Source: Ardenticatenaceae bacterium
GTDB taxonomy: Bacteria > Chloroflexota > Anaerolineae > Promineifilales > Promineifilaceae
DNA length: 64,000 nt
NCBI GenBank assembly: GCA_020634395.1
Contig: JACKBU010000006.1
Coordinates: 62,001-126,000 of the forward strand
Direction of reading: 5' to 3'
Positions within the stretch are counted from its first letter, which is position 1, and the number at the start of each line of letters is the position of its first letter. The position numbers were made by a program, and so were the translations under genes. Below the pieces are notes generated by a model. The model was not told the origin of the DNA. It saw only the letters and a program-made list of their open reading frames with translations, and ran no database searches. Shown in pieces: positions 60,701 through 64,000 of the stretch.

Positions 60701-60825
60701 GTTTCCTGGTCTATACCGGCGTCCTGTCCGCCTTCTTGGGCATCCAGGGCAGGAAACGGCCGTACGAAAAAGAGCAGGCACAATCCGATAAGCACAGCGG
60801 CAAAAGCAGTGGTGTCACGTGACAT
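57727..60825 (-). CDS. Secreted TolB-like propeller / lipase-like protein
   Basis: A 1032-aa exported protein. A signal peptide spans about 1-29 (AFAAVLIGLCLLFFV). Residues about 90-360 hold six or more PD40 repeats (PSWSPDGRYLLYAS, PSWSPDGRRILFSS, PRYSPDGRRIAFM, PNWSPDGQSIVYA). Residues about 375-690 look like an alpha/beta-hydrolase: LLLAPGWG, nucleophile motif GHSYGGLRARAFLE, and YTLGSPHGGG, as in PGAP1/lipase proteins. Two or three beta-rich domains follow and the end is QHVFLPVVVGKPE. The substrate is unknown (ester or lipid likely). The stop lies about 12 bp past the opposite operon terminator. Confidence 0.8.
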   Translation of the reverse strand: MSRDTTAFAAVLIGLCLLFFVRPFPALDAQEGGQDAGIDQETAVSALAHGRLLPGAATPQTAVLADQEQTADYSPFISLEQAAAPDALPGSGSITFSSNRSGDFDLYRRQFPDAAAALLLHDSHDLATPSWSPDGRYLLYASNADGDFDIFLRGPDDNPLKLTQNTAEDIHPSWSPDGRRILFSSNRQGLYQVYSMDTAGGDVRQHGAIAGNHAIYPRYSPDGRRIAFMRASVVTPACDWNWDIWVMAEDGSDLRRITSQLGGDLYPNWSPDGQSIVYARCEYLFTSDLYAVNLDTGAETQLTNSFLSSEWNGVYASDGGYLAFNSDLTGDSDIYVVAGGGGAASNITAAAAEDLAPAWSGPVPDVCADASTAVQPLLLAPGWGAADLVSEDGSGFALMLPYLEAMGYRLGCNLFYAGDTDAGLTIYQNGRRILNDLCSAYSEVAAWNQGWNGHFDIAGHSYGGLRARAFLESPDMYDPLGIAGANCHNPALPPGDRLFVDNLYTLGSPHGGGSLDLPGALVIGLGHVLNPDEWGSIFELFDMEQFNALHTQPNNVCYWLVGGNAWAQQATHDLLGGFYSAAQKTTLPNDLGVYRSSASALYQNYAGRYPFAVPVETDDMHGYFWLLAGINSYVHPQDTFDAVLKPHLESPNSHMADCQSALTAYRSRPQTAVAETAAIPAVQLVAGEIVSGSVATGSFTLTEGGPVSVYLNAPAGDLSLHLAAPDGTLLTPATAAVLPGVGYETAGIMGQLAGYDIVSTVSGTWVYTLTANSVPFPMPYQITAVPEYPAAVQAKVSSYVPAGQTAVITGAVSLGTMPLQAAAVVAHVNSPDGSVQTLPLWDDGGHQDGTAGDAVYGGTFLPARGPGRYLVVVEAVGSSQGHDFRRTDSAVLTVYPPGAGLTQEFADAPRDDDGDGRYDWLDVRVGLTVTNTGSYRLDGELTTATGRMVAVAAVEAALSPGDQPVTLSFPAAHIALGRTDGPYRLSLRLSDVTAGTWQLAAAENVYETAPYSVEDFGWNQHVFLPVVVGKPE

Positions 60826-61075
60826 AGTAGCCCTCCTCAGTGAGCAGCCAAACGAAGAGGGTGCATTTCCCGGCCTCGTTCATTAGACGAATCATGAGCA
60901 TCGCTAATGATTATAGACCAGATTTGACACTGTCTGTCCAGTTTTTACCGACTGCTTGCCGCCGTGCGGCTCACGCAGGGAGAGCCATGCACGGCTTCGG
61001 GCAGGTCACCAACCTGCTCGCTCAGATGCCGCCCGGCGAGTTTGTGCTTGCATTCTCACCGATGGCAAGCAACCA
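60826..61075. other. Gap between the two secreted-protein genes
   Basis: 250 bp without a gene or clear hairpin. GAGGAGG close to 60826 on the minus strand is the ribosome site of the lipase-like gene; the rest shows no repeat and is lower in iterated palindromes than its surroundings. Confidence 0.6.
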
Positions 61076-64000
61076 CTATCGAAACACTCCTGGCAGGTAA
61101 ATTTTGCTGGAACCGGGAATCAACGCCGCATTATGCACGACAACCGGCAAGTAGATCTGATTACCAGCCCCGACAAGGACTGTGAACGAACCCACCGTGG
61201 TCGTATTCCCGGCCTCATCAACAGCCTGCACCCAGAGAGTATAGATACCAGGGTTCGTCCAGGCATAAGTGAACGACCAGTCGTTTCCGGAAACGACGGC
61301 CTTTAGCCGTTGACGCAGGCCAACCGGCGGATCGGCCAGGACGTTTACAGCAACATGGCTGCCATCCGAGACGGTTCCACTTAGGATGAGATGGGCGCCA
61401 ATGGCCGGAATCACGTTGGCTACCTGCCTCACCGTTAACTTCGGCGGCGCGTTATCTATACGATATGTGACGGTCACAGCTTCGGTGCGATTACCAACAG
61501 CATCGCTGCCGAACAATGTCAGCGTTTGCGACTGGCCATCAACCTCGCCCGCGCCTGGAGGCAGCAGATAAACAGACCAGACGCCGGTGAGCGCCAATGT
61601 CCCAGGAGGCACATCTGGATTCGGGTTCACCGTTTGGACGCTGCACTCTCCATCTTGGCGGCAAATGTGGATATAACCGATTTGGCGCTCATCCACAAAG
61701 TCACCATAAAGATGATGAACGCCGGGTCCGTAGATTTGTTTAACCTCCGCGATGGAGAATTCTGGAGCGGTGGCGTCTACTTCATAATCCACCCATTCCG
61801 TCCATTCACTAACCTGGCCGAAGATATCCACTGCCTGGGCACGCACCTGGAACGTATCGCCATCGGCTGCCTGGCTGACATCCCAGGGGCAAGCCCAACG
61901 GCCGTCTCGCGGTGTTTCGTCCGTGCAGGCAAGCGTCTCCACGCTGCCGCCATTTTTCAGCACTTCAAAGTTGATAGTAGGCACCGCGGACTCATCAGTT
62001 ACCTTCCCATGGAGGGTCACCATCCCGGCCGGGATGACAAAGTCCGGTGCCGTAATAGCAATCTCCGTCGGGGGTTGGACGTCTACCCGATGATCGCTCC
62101 ACATCCACTCCAGCGGAGCCACCGACCAGGAACCGCCAACTGGACTTTCCGGGTACTGGTCATCATAAACATAAGCATCCAGGGCCGCCCATTCCTGTTC
62201 CTCGGCAGCCACCCCCGCCGGATCAATGAAGGCCGTAAACTGCACACTTCCCGACGCTCCCGGGGGGATATCGCCTATTAAGAGTGCGCTGTCGCCGTTC
62301 AGATGCAGGCTGTACCAGGCGTCCAGATCCACGGTGACGCCTGTGGCAGCTTCCGCACCTAGATTCTCATAGTGGATGGTGTACGTCACGGTTTGCCCCG
62401 GACCCAACGGTAAGTGCGAGGTATCCTGGTGAGTAAACAATTCGCTGGGCACAACCGGTACTTCCTTAAAGCCAAACAGCAGTGTCCACAGCCAGGCCAT
62501 TTCATCGTTCATGAAGCTGTAAGTTGTCCCAATGGGCTCGGCCGACAAGGAAAGCTGCAAATCACTGTCGGCAAAGGGACCACCAGTGGGGCCAGTGCCG
62601 TTGCCGCTTAGACGGCCGTTACCACACAACCCGCTGCCCAGACTGTTCCAGAAGTATCCGCGCACCAGGGGGAAGATGTGCTCCTCCGCCATCCCGGCTA
62701 CAGGATTAACCACCCGGTCACTGTTCACCGGATTGCGTACCGGCATGGTGGCCCAAAGCTGCAAGGCTTCCTCTTCAGTGGCCACGGCCAGCAGGCCCAA
62801 TGCAGCCAGGGTCGGGTCTGCGATGCCCAGAGCATCATAGGGCAAAAGAATGTCGGTGTCGCTGCTGTCCACCCCGGTCGACAGACTGAAATGCTCACCA
62901 TCCAGTTTCTGCAGCAAGATCCAGGCCGCTCCATCCCAGCGATAGAGCTCTGCCTGATCGGCATCCTCTACCCACACCATGTAGTCTGCTCCTACAGCCG
63001 AAAGCGTAGATTCAGCCGAGAGACGGGCCTGGGCGCTTTGTTGACGGAGCCCGGCGCCGGTTGTCGGGTCGGGAAGATTGCCCGGCAGGTAGATGGTGGT
63101 ATTGACTGACTCCGGATAAGGATTGTACAACCGGTCAGCGCCACCGGGGCGAGTATCCAGGTAGATAAACAAGTCGCCATCATGGTCCCAGTTCGCACCC
63201 TGCCAATACATGCGCAAAGCGGCTTCATCCCAGGTGACATAGAAACGCTGCAGGTCGTCGCCGTGGAGCGCGGGTTGAGTTTGGGCCAGGCGCCGGTCAA
63301 CGCCTTCGATGGCGCAGACGTCGTTGGCCCAACCGTGATAGCGTAAGTTATTGACCTCATCTGGAGTAAGCGGGCCATCAACAATGACCGGACCTACTGT
63401 TTGGGACGTAACGTTGCCTGCGCCGTCAATCACCTGGACGTGCGCGTACCAGGTCTCGGCTTCACCCACGGCCTGGGCATGCGTCCCCGCGGCAGGATAG
63501 GAAGTTAAGCCGTCCACCAGTGGGGTCGGACTCTGGCTCCAGCCTACCCGGTAACCGGCAATTCCGCTGCCATCACTGCTGTTCGTCCAGCTTAGCTGCA
63601 GTGATACGGCGTCTGTCAGCGTATCGCCAGCAGCCAAAGGCAGCACCTGGCTCTGGTCATTCATGTAAGCCAGGGTCACCGTCACCGGCGCCGGAGGGGC
63701 AATATCCACCCACACCGATTCTGTGGTCTGCGACAGGTGGTCGGCCAGGTCGGCGGCGCGGGCGCTGACATTGAAGGTTTCGCCATCGGGCTGCCTGCCC
63801 ACCAGCCAGGGCCACTGCCAGGCGCCGCTGTCCGTCAGTCCGGCCTGATCCCAGGGTCCGCCTTCCACACTCACCTCCACACGGTAAAGTTGCAAGGAAT
63901 CAAAGGCAGTGCCCGTGAGCAGGATGCTTTGTGGCCCAACCTGTTGAGAGGTGGTGATGACGGTGGGCGAGATCGACACAGACGGCGGCTCGGTGTCCAC
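61076..64000 (-). CDS. Large secreted Ig-like repeat protein (5' end outside window)
   Basis: At least 974 aa, the frame runs open to the window edge, so the apparent first codon is not a real start. Several bacterial Ig-like or Big-type units are seen, each opening with forms such as D(T/A)xPP or DNAPPKL and ending in WVDY or YRID; a middle portion (about 215-500) resembles a non-repeat carbohydrate- or matrix-related domain. CARDB-like segment LPLGPGQTVTYTIHYENLG is near 545. The C-terminus carries the YLPV tail twice: NQIYLPVVVHNA and KIYLPGVFR. No enzyme motif was identified. Extracellular adhesion or scaffold role is likely. Confidence 0.75.
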   Translation of the reverse strand: MDTEPPSVSISPTVITTSQQVGPQSILLTGTAFDSLQLYRVEVSVEGGPWDQAGLTDSGAWQWPWLVGRQPDGETFNVSARAADLADHLSQTTESVWVDIAPPAPVTVTLAYMNDQSQVLPLAAGDTLTDAVSLQLSWTNSSDGSGIAGYRVGWSQSPTPLVDGLTSYPAAGTHAQAVGEAETWYAHVQVIDGAGNVTSQTVGPVIVDGPLTPDEVNNLRYHGWANDVCAIEGVDRRLAQTQPALHGDDLQRFYVTWDEAALRMYWQGANWDHDGDLFIYLDTRPGGADRLYNPYPESVNTTIYLPGNLPDPTTGAGLRQQSAQARLSAESTLSAVGADYMVWVEDADQAELYRWDGAAWILLQKLDGEHFSLSTGVDSSDTDILLPYDALGIADPTLAALGLLAVATEEEALQLWATMPVRNPVNSDRVVNPVAGMAEEHIFPLVRGYFWNSLGSGLCGNGRLSGNGTGPTGGPFADSDLQLSLSAEPIGTTYSFMNDEMAWLWTLLFGFKEVPVVPSELFTHQDTSHLPLGPGQTVTYTIHYENLGAEAATGVTVDLDAWYSLHLNGDSALLIGDIPPGASGSVQFTAFIDPAGVAAEEQEWAALDAYVYDDQYPESPVGGSWSVAPLEWMWSDHRVDVQPPTEIAITAPDFVIPAGMVTLHGKVTDESAVPTINFEVLKNGGSVETLACTDETPRDGRWACPWDVSQAADGDTFQVRAQAVDIFGQVSEWTEWVDYEVDATAPEFSIAEVKQIYGPGVHHLYGDFVDERQIGYIHICRQDGECSVQTVNPNPDVPPGTLALTGVWSVYLLPPGAGEVDGQSQTLTLFGSDAVGNRTEAVTVTYRIDNAPPKLTVRQVANVIPAIGAHLILSGTVSDGSHVAVNVLADPPVGLRQRLKAVVSGNDWSFTYAWTNPGIYTLWVQAVDEAGNTTTVGSFTVLVGAGNQIYLPVVVHNAALIPGSSKIYLPGVFR

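Larger units (their letters stand above)
1..64000. repeat. Dispersed highly iterated palindrome ACGGCCGT
   Basis: The 8-bp palindrome ACGGCCGT, often extended to AACGGCCGTT, recurs through genes on both strands and in gaps. I counted about 35 copies by eye in the first 10.3 kb, against roughly 0.3 expected from base composition. It occurs in all three codon phases: ACG-GCC-GT gives Thr-Ala-Val, AC-GGC-CGT gives Asn/Asp-Gly-Arg, and A-CGG-CCG-T gives Arg-Pro. Examples are 163-170, 3456-3463, 8886-8893, 8902-8909 and 57702-57708. The pattern resembles cyanobacterial HIP1 (GCGATCGC) but with another sequence. Its function is unknown. Confidence 0.9.

Noticed and set aside
59542..60822. 426-codon frame opposite the propeller-lipase gene
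   Set aside because: Mirror of PD40 repeats; the minus-strand product has signal peptide and domain motifs, this one has none.

Overview
The window reads as a GC-rich chromosomal segment of a Chloroflexota-like bacterium (Anaerolineae or a neighbouring class). This is inferred from gene content and style: a carboxysome-free aerobic heterotroph gene set, many multi-GAF histidine kinases, AAA/TPR/Ser-Thr kinase fusions, and long secreted proteins ending in a YLPVV-type tail. No rRNA or tRNA gene, CRISPR array, insertion sequence or prophage is visible, so the taxonomic call stays an inference. The octamer ACGGCCGT is scattered through genes and gaps at several copies per kb, like the highly iterated palindromes of cyanobacteria.

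Layout. 1-495: 3' end of a CydC-type ABC exporter. 496-1063: an 18-unit, 21-bp tandem repeat. 1064-10221: mostly single genes (MerA/lipoamide dehydrogenase-like flavoprotein, homocysteine methyltransferase family, DUF1697, YdeI/OmdA, PriA, membrane-anchored MBL hydrolase, zinc-free MDR reductase). 10222-22078: a same-strand redox/signalling cluster (AhpD-like protein, a 1473-aa hybrid kinase, a receiver-kinase, a receiver-thioredoxin reductase fusion, and an NB-ARC/TPR/Ser-Thr kinase). 22231-29263: aconitase, two small stress-type proteins, and 2-oxoglutarate dehydrogenase E1 and E2. 29275-33927: nicotinate phosphoribosyltransferase, quinone reductase, MgtC-like protein and a ferredoxin reductase-like flavoprotein. 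33947-37881: a NarX/NarL-like kinase and regulator plus an orphan receiver. 38274-45258: GlsB/YeaQ membrane protein, Asp-box propeller, fused molybdenum hydroxylase, an unrecognised helical protein, and an APH-family kinase, with most of the repeat elements in the gaps.

45466-57641 is the clearest functional unit: an L-rhamnose utilisation locus. A divergent regulator (DeoR-type repressor fused to a periplasmic-binding-protein-like domain) faces an operon of ABC ATPase, two permeases, a substrate-binding lipoprotein, rhamnose mutarotase, rhamnose isomerase, rhamnulokinase and a bifunctional rhamnulose-1-phosphate aldolase/lactaldehyde dehydrogenase. It ends in a strong intrinsic terminator built from two ACGGCCGT copies. 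Three TTCAACAA sites around the operon promoter are candidate operators. Downstream, on the minus strand, lie two large secreted proteins (TolB-like propeller plus lipase; Ig-like repeats, cut by the window edge), both ending in the YLPVV-type tail.

Most worth following up: the dual-sensor DeoR/PBP fusion and its sites, the receiver/thioredoxin-reductase fusion lacking every CxxC, the iterated palindrome and its use as terminator stems, and the recurrence of a 21-bp period in tandem arrays of unrelated sequence.
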